23,733 nucleotides of DNA from a virus. Shown here one piece after another: positions 14,524-22,120 of the stretch (the stretch's first letter is position 1; every line of letters starts with the position of its first letter). The stretch spans positions 1 through 23,733 of IMG/VR virus record IMGVR_UViG_3300044818_000005. The stretch is one strand, 5' to 3'. Under the pieces are notes generated by a model, which did no database searches, was not told the origin of the DNA, and worked only from the letters and a program-made list of their open reading frames with translations. Made by a program: the position numbers and the translations under genes.

Positions 14524-15405
14524 TTAGTTGTACGGAAAGATCAAACCAGCAGTGCTAATGACTAGTGCCACCGGGTAACGGTCAGTAGGTAAGTTCTGAA
14601 ACGATGCTGGTACTGTTTGGCCGGATACCGATGGATATGACTGTGTTGTCCCACCTGTAGCACCAAACATGAAGGTGATGCCCCCGGCGTACCCATATAC
14701 GCCTTCTGACCCACTGTAGGCTACGTAAGGGAAGGCGTTATTACCCCATAAGTCATTGATCGCAACACTGCGGGACCACGGCAAATAAGCAGCGTACTCA
14801 TCCCCACCAATCGCAATATCCACGCGAGAGTCCAATTTACAGGCGTATTGAGAACCTGCCTGCGCTTCACGTTGCACGTTGTAACCACCGGCGTAGCATG
14901 TGAGGTATCGGCCTTGTGCATCAGTTCCACCAGGGCCAGGGGCTTGAATGGCAGCTATCACATTGAGAGGTGGCTGCAACGAGTTAAACGTGATGCGTCC
15001 CGTCGTATCCCACGTCTTTAGGAAGGTTGACCCTGCAAGGGTGTCAGCCATCAAGTCGAAACAGTAAAACCGCGTGCTGGTACTGGCATTGGTGTAATAA
15101 AAGGTGATCGAACTGCCGGAAACGGAAGATCCCACCAGACAGCCTGAGCCAGTGATAAACACAATCGGCGAAATGGCGTTGTACACTGTGAAACCATAAA
15201 TCTGATCGCCAGCTCCCTGATCGCTTGTGGCCGTGGTCAGTGTCCAGTTGTCCCCTTGGTTTGGGTCCAATTGCGCCGACTTCAAGAATTTACGGGTCCA
15301 AGATTGCAGATACACCATGTAACCACTCTTGACCAAGCCATAGCTGATCAAGTTGGTGTCAAACAACAGCTCCCCGGTGTCCTTGTAAACCAGAAGGTTA
15401 GACAT
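14524..15405 (-). CDS. Beta-rich tail-tip-associated protein
   Basis: 293 aa from the ATG at 15405, which overlaps the upstream stop (TGATG); 25 further upstream codons lack support. It starts MSNLLVYKDTGELLFDTNLI. Halfway, K-T-W132-D-T-T-G-R-I-T-F and later APGPGG echo TWDSTGRLTV and IPGPGAG in the 100-aa protein just upstream, indicating a shared domain. The second half is rich in Gly/Ser/Tyr, as in extracellular beta structures. The likely role is a decoration or binding protein at the tail tip. It is followed by tandem hairpins. Confidence 0.7.
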   Translation of the reverse strand: MSNLLVYKDTGELLFDTNLISYGLVKSGYMVYLQSWTRKFLKSAQLDPNQGDNWTLTTATSDQGAGDQIYGFTVYNAISPIVFITGSGCLVGSSVSGSSITFYYTNASTSTRFYCFDLMADTLAGSTFLKTWDTTGRITFNSLQPPLNVIAAIQAPGPGGTDAQGRYLTCYAGGYNVQREAQAGSQYACKLDSRVDIAIGGDEYAAYLPWSRSVAINDLWGNNAFPYVAYSGSEGVYGYAGGITFMFGATGGTTQSYPSVSGQTVPASFQNLPTDRYPVALVISTAGLIFPYN

Positions 15406-15707
15406 CAGTAATACCCATAGAATATGCGGCAGTTCGCTGAGAAATAACCCCAGCCGTTGGTGGAGTATGAGTAGGCCCACGACAGGACACCACCACTCAG
15501 AGTGACCCCGGGCTTCTTACCTTTCTCCAACTGGAGATCCTGCAAGGGCACCACGATGAAGAACTGAACCTTACCCGCCCCAGGCCCGGGAATCGCAATA
15601 GAGCCGTTAACACCACCTGTGTCTACGGAACCCTGCATCTGGCTGATATGCATGGTCATATCAACAGTGAGGCGTCCTGTACTGTCCCATGTCTGTAAAC
15701 CAGCCAT
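15405..15707 (-). CDS. 100-aa beta-rich tail-associated protein
   Basis: It begins MAGLQTWDSTGRLTVDMTMH and is uncharged and beta-rich, ending in an aromatic stretch (WGYFSANCRIFYGYY). The start follows the stop of the fibre gene by 1 nt (TAA T ATG), and its own stop overlaps the next start. The T-W-D-S/T-T-G-R opening is shared with the middle of the downstream protein. Small proteins of this style follow protein-J-type genes in several siphoviruses. The function is unknown but tail-tip association is likely. Confidence 0.7.
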   Translation of the reverse strand: MAGLQTWDSTGRLTVDMTMHISQMQGSVDTGGVNGSIAIPGPGAGKVQFFIVVPLQDLQLEKGKKPGVTLSGGVLSWAYSYSTNGWGYFSANCRIFYGYY

Positions 15708-15708
15708 A

Positions 15709-16989
15709 TTAGATACTCAACGCAAAGGCTGTGACGCCGTTAGGGTGATAACCGAATACGCCGTTGCTCTGAATCAATAAACGCCCTGCGCCACCACGAC
15801 CGTTGACTTGGAAGTCTCCGTTGGCGGCAAGGGACCATCCGGTGGAGTTGTTTACATAGTTGTTGGATTGAGCTGCCCGTACCACCAAAGTATCCACTTC
15901 GATGTACTGCGCCTTCACCTTGCCATTGGCAACGACGAAAGATCCAGATTCATCACGAAGCTTGCTGAATGTCAACTTGTTGATCGCAGCATCGTCGATG
16001 TACACCACATCATTATCAATAATGAAGGGTTTGCGCTTATTGGTGCCGGTTCGGCCGATCCAGAAGCGATCCACATCGAATCCCGCTTCAACAGTAGTGC
16101 CATCGTTATAGATGCCAAAACCACCAATCAAACCATTGACATTGACTTGAGCCGTGTACAGAGCGCCTATGGCCACAACCTTGCCATCCACTACATCAAT
16201 CTGTGTTTGCATGGTTTGGGAGACTTGAGCCAAGTCTTCACCGAATTGTGTTTCCAAAGTGGTGAGTTGTTCCGCAAGTGCCTGCTGATCGTTCACGACA
16301 GCAGTGATCTGCGTCTGTACCGCAGCAATGTTGCCGTTTACCTCAGCCCACAGTGTGTTCACCGTCGAAACAAACGCTTCGTTCGCAGACGTACGCGCAA
16401 GTACCTCTTCTTGCACAAGTGCCCGAGTATCTTCGGAATATGCACCAACCACAGTGATCTGTGCTGCAAGCGCATCATCTTCACCTTGGCGATCCAATTG
16501 CTCCTGGGTGATGTTTAGATGGTTCAATTCGATACGGGCGATCTCAGCTTTCAACGCCGGGGCCAAAACACCGTTGTCAATCTGACCGGTCAGCTCTTCG
16601 ATCATTTCTTCGATGCGAGGCTTCGCATTTGCCCAAGCTGGGCCGATAAGCCGCGAAGGTGTGCCGTAAACGGAGTGAACGATAATCCAATAGTAGAACT
16701 TGGTCACAACACCGTATTCGATACGGTCGTAGAAGAAATTGCCGGATGCTGCGGCGACATGCACTGCTGCGCCATTGAAGTCATCCGAAAGACCGCGGTA
16801 AATCGTCGTATAGGCCACAGCTTCAGGAAAGGTGTCAGGCCACGTCCAAGTGACGTCAATACCGCCAAATGCAGGAACTGCGTGCAGCAATAGGTCAGAT
16901 GTGTTCGGATCTCCGGGCTTTGGGCCACCCCAACCCCCGGTACCACAAACATACTCACCGGATGCGGTGATGGAACAAACTTCGCTCAT
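15709..16989 (-). CDS. Tail tip / central fibre protein (J C-terminal-like, DUF1983-type)
   Basis: 426 aa, GGGGG upstream of ATG. Residues ~30-125 resemble a fibronectin-III domain (GIDVTWTWPDTFPEAVAYTT then YRGLSDDFNG). Residues ~130-270 form a heptad-like helix (ALAAQITVVGAYSEDTRALV; QTQITAVVNDQQALAEQLTT). Then NVNGLIGGFGIYNDGTTVEA, FDVDRFWIG and PFIIDNDVVYIDDAAINKLT match the DUF1983 central-straight-fibre region of lambda protein J. The large J N-terminus is absent, so this gene supplies only the distal part; the hub must be encoded elsewhere. It is the first gene of the leftward operon, directly beside the divergent control region. Confidence 0.85.
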   Translation of the reverse strand: MSEVCSITASGEYVCGTGGWGGPKPGDPNTSDLLLHAVPAFGGIDVTWTWPDTFPEAVAYTTIYRGLSDDFNGAAVHVAAASGNFFYDRIEYGVVTKFYYWIIVHSVYGTPSRLIGPAWANAKPRIEEMIEELTGQIDNGVLAPALKAEIARIELNHLNITQEQLDRQGEDDALAAQITVVGAYSEDTRALVQEEVLARTSANEAFVSTVNTLWAEVNGNIAAVQTQITAVVNDQQALAEQLTTLETQFGEDLAQVSQTMQTQIDVVDGKVVAIGALYTAQVNVNGLIGGFGIYNDGTTVEAGFDVDRFWIGRTGTNKRKPFIIDNDVVYIDDAAINKLTFSKLRDESGSFVVANGKVKAQYIEVDTLVVRAAQSNNYVNNSTGWSLAANGDFQVNGRGGAGRLLIQSNGVFGYHPNGVTAFALSI

Positions 16990-17176
16990 AAAGCCCCCTT
17001 AACATAAGTCAGCGGATTCTACACCCCTTTTCCCTAGCAAACACCAGCCGGTGTCCCACGCATACCTAGGATTCTACCGCGTAGACTCCGACGAGCAGTG
17101 AGCGTAGCGAGCCGCGCAAGTCGAGAGGCGGATGCGGTAGAATCCGACAACAAAAATACTTTTTAAAGGAATTTTC
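16990..17176. promoter_or_regulatory. Divergent intergenic region with repeated GTAGAATCC motif
   Basis: 187 bp between the leftward tail operon and the rightward GIY-YIG gene. GTAGAATCC occurs three times: on the - strand at 17014-17022 and 17069-17077, and on the + strand at 17137-17145. TAGAAT could serve as a -10 box or the motif as an operator, but no convincing -35 is visible. ACACC/GGTGT (17041-17054) forms a small hairpin. As the divergence point, it is the natural place for leftward late promoters. Confidence 0.5.
17069..17145. repeat. 12-bp perfect inverted repeat spanning 77 bp
   Basis: GGATTCTACCGC (17069-17080) is exactly complementary to GCGGTAGAATCC (17134-17145). Inside, CTCCGAC (17086-17092) can pair with GTCGAG (17120-17125) with one bulge, and the centre contains the GC-rich GAGCGTAGCGAGC. 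The whole could form a long bulged hairpin or cruciform. Candidates are an operator pair, a replication-origin structure or the relic of a small mobile element. Confidence 0.6.
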
Positions 17177-17557
17177 ATGAAACAGGGCTGGGTTTACATT
17201 TTACGTTTAGAAAATAACCGCCGGTATGTAGGTTGGACTGCTAATCCAAAAGACCGTTTACGTCAGCATTTTTACCGCCCACAGACTAAATGGGTTGCGG
17301 AGAATAAGCCGATTGAGGTAGCACATCAGTTCTATGGAAGCAAGAAAGATGAAAACATTGCTACTGTGCAGTTAGGGCTTGTGTTTGGTATCGCAAATGT
17401 GCGTGGTGGCTACTACAACGTAGCCGACATGCCTTATATGCAAGAACGTGTACCGAAACCGTCAAAACTGGTGATTGGTGATGAATTCTGGCTTGACGCC
17501 ATTTATGACGACAGATATCTTGCATCGCAGGTCAGCAGCAGAATCCATCACTTATAA
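17177..17557 (+). CDS. Free-standing GIY-YIG nuclease-like protein
   Basis: 126 aa, AAAGGA before the ATG. The N-terminus WVYILRLENNRRYVGWTANP then KDRLRQHF has the GIY-YIG layout: V-Y-I-L strand, Y-V-G-W-T as the YIG element, and an Arg (DRLRQH) on the following helix. A downstream catalytic Glu is not certain; E in KKDENIATV is a candidate. The gene is visibly more A+T-rich than its neighbours and is flanked by non-coding DNA and its own terminator. This fits a homing endonuclease inserted into the divergent control region. A structured, non-mobile nuclease role cannot be excluded. Confidence 0.75.
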   Translation: MKQGWVYILRLENNRRYVGWTANPKDRLRQHFYRPQTKWVAENKPIEVAHQFYGSKKDENIATVQLGLVFGIANVRGGYYNVADMPYMQERVPKPSKLVIGDEFWLDAIYDDRYLASQVSSRIHHL

Positions 17558-17580
17558 TTGGTTAAAAAGTGCTCAAGACC

Positions 17581-17608
17581 AAAAACCTCCATTTCTCTGG
17601 GGGTTTTT
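17581..17608. terminator. Rho-independent terminator after GIY-YIG gene
   Basis: AAAAACCTCC (17581-17590) pairs with GGGGGTTTTT (17599-17608) with one G-U pair, loop ATTTCTCT, followed by CTTTG. The A-tract on the left makes it potentially bidirectional. It begins 23 bp after the stop. Confidence 0.85.
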
Positions 17609-17612
17609 CTTT

Positions 17613-17861
17613 GTTTGTATGTTTTTTGTTCAATTCTCTGGTCACTCCCCACCATCGACGGACTCCGTGCTCGCGTCGGGTCCGCTGCGCGGCCCTAGCG
17701 GCACTGCACCGTCTCGGTGTGTCGTGCCCGGGTATGTGGTTGGGGGTGAGGTGACGTTGCTCCCTCCGGGAGCCTTTGCGATTGCTGAGGCAAATCGGGG
17801 AGGTGAGCCCCTCTTCTTATATATGTCCGTTTCGCTTGATCATTTTTTAATCAGGATTCCC
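17613..17861 (+). promoter_or_regulatory. Non-coding leader of the rightward replication operon
   Basis: The gap from 17558 to 17861 (304 bp) has no credible gene. After the terminator it turns GC-rich and holds a series of small hairpins: CACCG-TCT-CGGTG (17707-17719), GCTCCC-TCC-GGGAGC (17759-17773) and GGGG...CCCC (17797-17811). An AT-rich stretch follows (TTATATAT at 17817-17824) with a run of six T near 17844-17849, then AGGA before ATG 17862. An early promoter is expected here, but I see no clear -35/-10 pair. Confidence 0.45.
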
Positions 17862-18326
17862 ATGAACGTTCACACCGACTTTCCGAGTCTGGCTTCCCAC
17901 CTCGGCGATGCCGGTGCTGACCGACTCACATTTTTTACTCACAGGGATTATGTGCCCAGCACTAAGCGAGTTCGTATGCTGCACAACCCACTGATGCGCA
18001 AATTGTCCCGCCAGCCAACACTACGGTACAACCGCAAGGTGGAGGATGTACTTGTCGGGATCTGCCAGCTTGATTGGGGCTCCAATGGCGGCACACTGGT
18101 GCCATCGCGCCTGCTCGCCATTCTGGCTTCAGTAGAGAACATTTCCAGCGAACTGCTGGCAGATGTAATGAAGTTGTCCGACCGCCAAGCACGTCGCTAT
18201 GTAGCGGCCTGCAAACTGGCAATCATCCACATAGGTAAAGCACTGGTACCGCAGGATCTGGTTCGTAGAGAGCCAACCCTTGCGGAAATCCGTGCCCGCC
18301 TCAAAGCACAGAAGGAACACGCATGA
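17862..18326 (+). CDS. Putative DNA-binding protein (HTH-like), first gene of replication operon
   Basis: 154 aa from ATG 17862 (AGGA at 17853-17856); the longer open frame upstream runs through the hairpin leader and the GIY-YIG gene and is not credible. The C-terminal half, ISSELLADVMKLSDRQARRY then VAACKLAIIHI, reads like a winged-helix or helix-turn-helix unit. The N-terminus is unremarkable. As first gene of the replication operon it may be a regulator or origin-binding factor, which is inference. It overlaps the next gene as ATGA. Confidence 0.6.
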   Translation: MNVHTDFPSLASHLGDAGADRLTFFTHRDYVPSTKRVRMLHNPLMRKLSRQPTLRYNRKVEDVLVGICQLDWGSNGGTLVPSRLLAILASVENISSELLADVMKLSDRQARRYVAACKLAIIHIGKALVPQDLVRREPTLAEIRARLKAQKEHA

Positions 18327-18715
18327 CACAAACAGGAATTGTGCCGATTGAGTTGTTAGAGCAAGCGGCCAACAAATTAAGCAATATCGGACAGACTCAT
18401 CTGTCTGAGCCCCTATTCACCGCAATATTGGATGCGCGCCGGAAATTGGAAGGGACACGCAGCGACGACGAAGCACTGCAACTGGCAGAGGACTTTCCGG
18501 CTTATTGGAAACCTTTGCCTGAGCACTGGCGGGCCATCGACACCTACCGAGTGGATGACCTCTTCCCGTTGCCTTCCTCGCGCCTGTATCACGCACGCAA
18601 GAAGCTTCTGGTGCCTGGCTGTCGCACTGGTGGCAAATCCGTCTATCACGACCTCAAGGAAGCCCACCGCACCCTCGGGGCGTGGCTGGCCGAACAACCG
18701 GAGCATCAAGCATGA
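18323..18715 (+). CDS. Hypothetical protein, possible DNA-binding C-terminus
   Basis: 130 aa with ATGA junctions on both sides. The first half is helical and acidic. The second half (YRVDDLFPLPSSRLYHARKK then LLVPGCRTGGKSVYH) resembles the small winged-helix units seen in excisionase-like proteins, with helix-basic segment-Gly turn. The evidence is weak. Its tight coupling to the preceding protein suggests they act together. Confidence 0.6.
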   Translation: MTQTGIVPIELLEQAANKLSNIGQTHLSEPLFTAILDARRKLEGTRSDDEALQLAEDFPAYWKPLPEHWRAIDTYRVDDLFPLPSSRLYHARKKLLVPGCRTGGKSVYHDLKEAHRTLGAWLAEQPEHQA

Positions 18716-18924
18716 ATGTCCAACTGCATTTCAGTAATGGTCACGTCATTACCTTAAACGTGGTGCAAGCAATCGTGGGCAACACGACTTGCGTCTTATA
18801 CAAGGGCAAGACCTTTGCCTACGGCGGAATGCGCGGGCTGAGCTACGACACCATCGTCTATAACGAGGTCACTGCCCCGACTGACCTGTCGCACGCCGAG
18901 GTGATCAATGAAATTCACCAATAA
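18712..18924 (+). CDS. 70-aa hypothetical protein
   Basis: ATG 18712 overlaps the preceding stop (ATGA); the ten upstream codons are shadow. It is a small beta-rich protein (MNVQLHFSNGHVITLNVVQA, then YKGKTFAYGGMRGLSYDTIV) with no known motif. It overlaps the nuclease gene by 17 bp, and that gene's Shine-Dalgarno GAGG lies in its last codons. The function is unknown. Confidence 0.6.
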   Translation: MNVQLHFSNGHVITLNVVQAIVGNTTCVLYKGKTFAYGGMRGLSYDTIVYNEVTAPTDLSHAEVINEIHQ

Positions 18925-19891
18925 CACTGGTTTGTCGCTCTTCGCGCAGGTTTACCTCGCGCATGAGACGTATGACCGGGAAGAAGCCGGCCTGTCGGTC
19001 ACCACACTGCTGAAACCAGTGAAGCAAGTGATCTTGGCCCGTCGTGTACCGCCTGGGATGCTGTCTCAGGACGTTGCGGACATGATCCCAAGCAGTAACG
19101 GTACCGCGATCCATGACGCCTTCGAGGCAGCGTGGAAGTCGCCCAAGCTGGTCGATACCCTGATTGCTCTGGGTAATCCCCCCGGCGTGGCGCGCAAGGT
19201 CCGGGTCAATCCCTCAGCCGAGGAAGTTGCGGCCGGTGGCATCATTCCGGTGTACACCGAGATCCGTAGCGAGAAGACAGTGCTTGGCATCCGTGTAACC
19301 GGGAAGTTTGACTTCATCGGTGACGGTGCCGTTGAGGATTTGAAGAACACTTCGGTCTACAAGTACCTCATGGCCGACTTCGAGAACTACATCCTGCAAG
19401 GCAGCATGTATCGCTGGCTTAATCCAGAAAAGGTAACTAAAGACTGGATGAACCTCACATTCCAGTTCACCGACTGGAATGGCCGGGATCGCAACATGAA
19501 CCCGGACAATTACCCACCAGCGCGCATGCATACACGCAAACTGCAGCTTCTGTCACTCGAAGAGACTCAAGTCTACGTCGAAGGCAAGGTTCAGCAGCTC
19601 ATTGACCTTGAGCATGCGCCGGAAGAAGATATGCCTCCCTGCTCCGACAAGGATCTGTGGAGAAAGCCGGACACCTATCGTTATTTCGCCAAAGCGGAAA
19701 AAGCACACGAACCCGGTGCCCGATCTACCAAAAACTTTGACAACAAAGCTGATGCTGATCTTCACGTCGCCACAAAAGGTGGCGTCGTAGTCACCAAACG
19801 CGGCGGTGTCACGGGCTGCAAATATTGCGCGGCATTCCTTGCGTGCAAACAGAAAGACGCGCTCATTGCCTGCGGCGATCTGGTTCTGTAG
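18908..19891 (+). CDS. PD-(D/E)XK nuclease, RecB/Cas4/AddB-like with cysteine cluster
   Basis: 327 aa, GAGG at 18898-18901. Predicted DNA exonuclease of the RecB-nuclease superfamily. Visible residues: H69 in G-T-A-I-H-D-A-F, D135 in G-K-F-D-F-I-G-D, the DXK core D144-L-K146 in V-E-D-L-K-N-T, and Q164 in L-Q-G-S-M-Y (QxxxY motif). The C-terminus holds C304-x2-C307-x5-C313, the spacing of the 4Fe-4S-binding triplet in Cas4 and AddB. C245 could be the fourth ligand, although in those families the fourth cysteine lies N-terminal to the nuclease core. The likely role is end processing for recombination-dependent replication beside primase, Sak4-like and SSB genes. No CRISPR array or other cas gene is present. 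Confidence 0.82.
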   Translation: MKFTNNTGLSLFAQVYLAHETYDREEAGLSVTTLLKPVKQVILARRVPPGMLSQDVADMIPSSNGTAIHDAFEAAWKSPKLVDTLIALGNPPGVARKVRVNPSAEEVAAGGIIPVYTEIRSEKTVLGIRVTGKFDFIGDGAVEDLKNTSVYKYLMADFENYILQGSMYRWLNPEKVTKDWMNLTFQFTDWNGRDRNMNPDNYPPARMHTRKLQLLSLEETQVYVEGKVQQLIDLEHAPEEDMPPCSDKDLWRKPDTYRYFAKAEKAHEPGARSTKNFDNKADADLHVATKGGVVVTKRGGVTGCKYCAAFLACKQKDALIACGDLVL

Positions 19892-19909
19892 CCAAACACG
19901 GAGAAATCA

Positions 19910-22066
19910 ATGAAAGCTGTCGAAGACATGTCGTATAACCCTGAAGTGGAGGACGTAGTACGCATTCTGTGTGAAAAGACACAGAGTTCGAACCATCTGT
20001 TCTTCCGCGTGCTGACGACGTTCCACCTGTGCATGATTGCATCACAGATGCGGGTATTGATTCGCACCCACGACCGGGGTGACATCCCGGTCAACATGTA
20101 CGCGCTGAACCTCGCCACATCCGGTGCCGGTAAAGGCTTCTCGACGAACATTCTGGAAAAGGAGATAACCAACCAATTCCGCAGCCGTTTCCTCGAAAAC
20201 TTCCCGTTCACTGCTGAACCGAACCTCGAAAAGCTCGCGCTCAAGCGATCTTCCCGGGACTCGACGGAATACGACTTTGAAGTAGAGAAAATCAAGAAGG
20301 AGTTCGCCTCCCTTGGTCCTCTGGTTTATAGCTTCGACTCCGGTACCCCGGCTGCGGTAAAGCAGATGCGGCACAAGCTGTTGCTCGCAGATGCGGGCGC
20401 AGTAAACCTGATCATCGACGAAATCGGTTCCAACCTGTCGTCTAGTTCCGAAGTGCTCACAACACTGCTGGAATTGTTCGATATGGGGGGTATTCGTCAG
20501 AAGATCACCAAAGTGACTGCCGAGAACGTCCGTCACGAGGAAATCGACGGCAACACGCCGACGAACCTCATGATGTTCGGCACACCGTCGAAATTGCTCG
20601 ATGGTGGTAAGACGGAAGACGAGCTGATCTCATTGCTCGATACCGGCTACGCTCGCCGCTGTTTCTTCAGTTATGGCAAAGAAAGCACCCGCGATCTGTC
20701 GCTTTCGGCTGAAGAGATCTATGACCGGATGACGAACAAGGTTTCATCCACGTTCGTCGAGTCATTCAGTGAAAAACTGGGCTACTTGGCCGATTCGCAC
20801 AACATGGGTACCGTGTTGACGATGACAAAGGAAACCAGCTTGCTGGTGATCCAGTACAAGATCGACTGCGAGCGTTTGGCTGATTCCCTGCCCGAACACG
20901 AAGAACAACGCAAAGCGGAAATCTCTCACCGATATTTCAAAGCCTTGAAGGCTGCCGGTGCCTATGCGTTCATCGACGGCTCACCTGAGCTGACGGAAAC
21001 GCACTTCTACCAAGCAGTCCGACTGGCCGAAGAAAGCGGTAAGGCCTTCGAGCTTCTGCTGTCTCGTGAACGCCCTTACGTCAAGCTGGCGAACTATCTG
21101 GGCAACTGCGGCACGGAAGTGACCGAACCGGACCTGATGCAAGACTTGCCCTATTACAAGGGCAGTCAGGCAGCGCGTGCGGACATGGTCAAGATGGCAA
21201 TTGCCTGGGGCTACAAGAACAACGTCATCATCAAGAAGGCTTTCACCGACGGGATTGAGTTCCTGCGTGGTGAGAAGCTGAAGGTCACTGACCTGACCAA
21301 GATGGTGGTGTCGTATGCCCGTGGCGGTGCCGGTGAACACCCTGCGCACGGTTACGCAAACAAGACCGCACCATGGACTCAACTGGAACGTCTTGTCACA
21401 GGAACTGACCTGCACTGGCTTAATCACCATGTTCACGGTGGCCATCGCACCGAGGATACCTGTATCCCCGGTTTCAACATGATCGTGCTGGATATCGACG
21501 GGACAATGAACTTGTCTACGGCGAAGATGCTGATGAAAGATTATGCAGCGATCTACTACACGACCAAGCGTCACACTGAAGAAGAGAACCGGTTCCGTAT
21601 TGTTCTTCCGACGAACTACGTCCTGCAAATGGATGCGAAGGAATACAAGGAATTCATGAAGAACGTGCTGGAATCCCTGCCGTTCGAAGTGGATGAGTCT
21701 TGCACTCACCGGAGCAAGAAATGGATGTCTCACAACACCCATTTTGAGCAAACAGAGGGCGAGTTGTTCGATGTCCTCCCATTCATCCCAAAAACCAGTA
21801 AAAACGAAGAACGTCTTCAGCGACTGGGTTCCCAGCAGCAGATGGACAATCTCGAACGCTGGATCATCAACAACACGGGCGATGGCAACCGCAATGTCAT
21901 GTTGCACCGCTATGCCCGTCTGTTGATTGAAGCCGGGAAGAACTGGGCGGAAATCAAGGACTGCGTCACGTCTCTCAACGATAAGTTGGCAGACAAGTTG
22001 TCCGAAGCCGAAATCCTCGGCTCCATCATGGTCACTGTCGGCAAAGAGCTGGCAGCTCGCCCTTAA
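19910..22066 (+). CDS. Primase-helicase: N-terminal ATPase fused to C-terminal AEP-like primase
   Basis: 718 aa, GGAG at 19900-19903. The N-terminal half is a P-loop ATPase of DUF3987-like type: Walker A S71-G-A-G-K75-G-F-S, Walker B L-I-I-D170-E171, and a later G-Y-A-R-R-C segment as possible arginine finger. The C-terminal ~200 residues match an archaeo-eukaryotic primase core: motif I V-L-D528-I-D530, motif II T-T-K-R-H555 followed by ENRFRIVLP, and motif III E-V-D595. It would unwind DNA and lay down primers at the phage fork. The domain order (ATPase first, primase last) is opposite to the common primase-then-helicase fusions. Family names are from motif reading only. Confidence 0.82.
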   Translation: MKAVEDMSYNPEVEDVVRILCEKTQSSNHLFFRVLTTFHLCMIASQMRVLIRTHDRGDIPVNMYALNLATSGAGKGFSTNILEKEITNQFRSRFLENFPFTAEPNLEKLALKRSSRDSTEYDFEVEKIKKEFASLGPLVYSFDSGTPAAVKQMRHKLLLADAGAVNLIIDEIGSNLSSSSEVLTTLLELFDMGGIRQKITKVTAENVRHEEIDGNTPTNLMMFGTPSKLLDGGKTEDELISLLDTGYARRCFFSYGKESTRDLSLSAEEIYDRMTNKVSSTFVESFSEKLGYLADSHNMGTVLTMTKETSLLVIQYKIDCERLADSLPEHEEQRKAEISHRYFKALKAAGAYAFIDGSPELTETHFYQAVRLAEESGKAFELLLSRERPYVKLANYLGNCGTEVTEPDLMQDLPYYKGSQAARADMVKMAIAWGYKNNVIIKKAFTDGIEFLRGEKLKVTDLTKMVVSYARGGAGEHPAHGYANKTAPWTQLERLVTGTDLHWLNHHVHGGHRTEDTCIPGFNMIVLDIDGTMNLSTAKMLMKDYAAIYYTTKRHTEEENRFRIVLPTNYVLQMDAKEYKEFMKNVLESLPFEVDESCTHRSKKWMSHNTHFEQTEGELFDVLPFIPKTSKNEERLQRLGSQQQMDNLERWIINNTGDGNRNVMLHRYARLLIEAGKNWAEIKDCVTSLNDKLADKLSEAEILGSIMVTVGKELAARP

Positions 22067-22076
22067 CCTTCACACT

Positions 22077-22100
22077 GGCCCCGTCCCGGGGCTGTTGTGA
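22077..22100 (+). repeat. 24-bp direct repeat, copy 1, with GC hairpin
   Basis: It begins 11 bp after the primase stop and ends 20 bp before the Sak4-like ATG. It contains GCCCCG-TCC-CGGGGC (22078-22092), a perfect 6-bp stem with triloop, followed by TGTTGTGA. It is identical over 24 bp to 22839-22862. There is no U-tract, so it is not a classical terminator; more likely it is an mRNA-processing, stability or translation-control element. Confidence 0.85.
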
Positions 22101-22120
22101 TCTCTTTCAGGAGTATTTCA

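Noticed and set aside
17069-17145. tRNA or tRNA-derived attachment site in the inverted repeat
   Set aside because: No T-loop GTTCRA, acceptor/anticodon pattern or CCA end is present, and no integrase is in the window.
18908-19891. Reading the Cas4-like nuclease as part of a CRISPR system
   Set aside because: No CRISPR array (regular 25-40 bp repeats with spacers) and no other cas gene is seen; phage RecB-family nucleases with cysteine clusters are common in replication operons.
20981-21907. 308-codon antisense open frame inside the primase-helicase gene
   Set aside because: It lies fully opposite a gene with clear motifs; long antisense frames are expected here from codon bias and no ribosome site or domain is evident.
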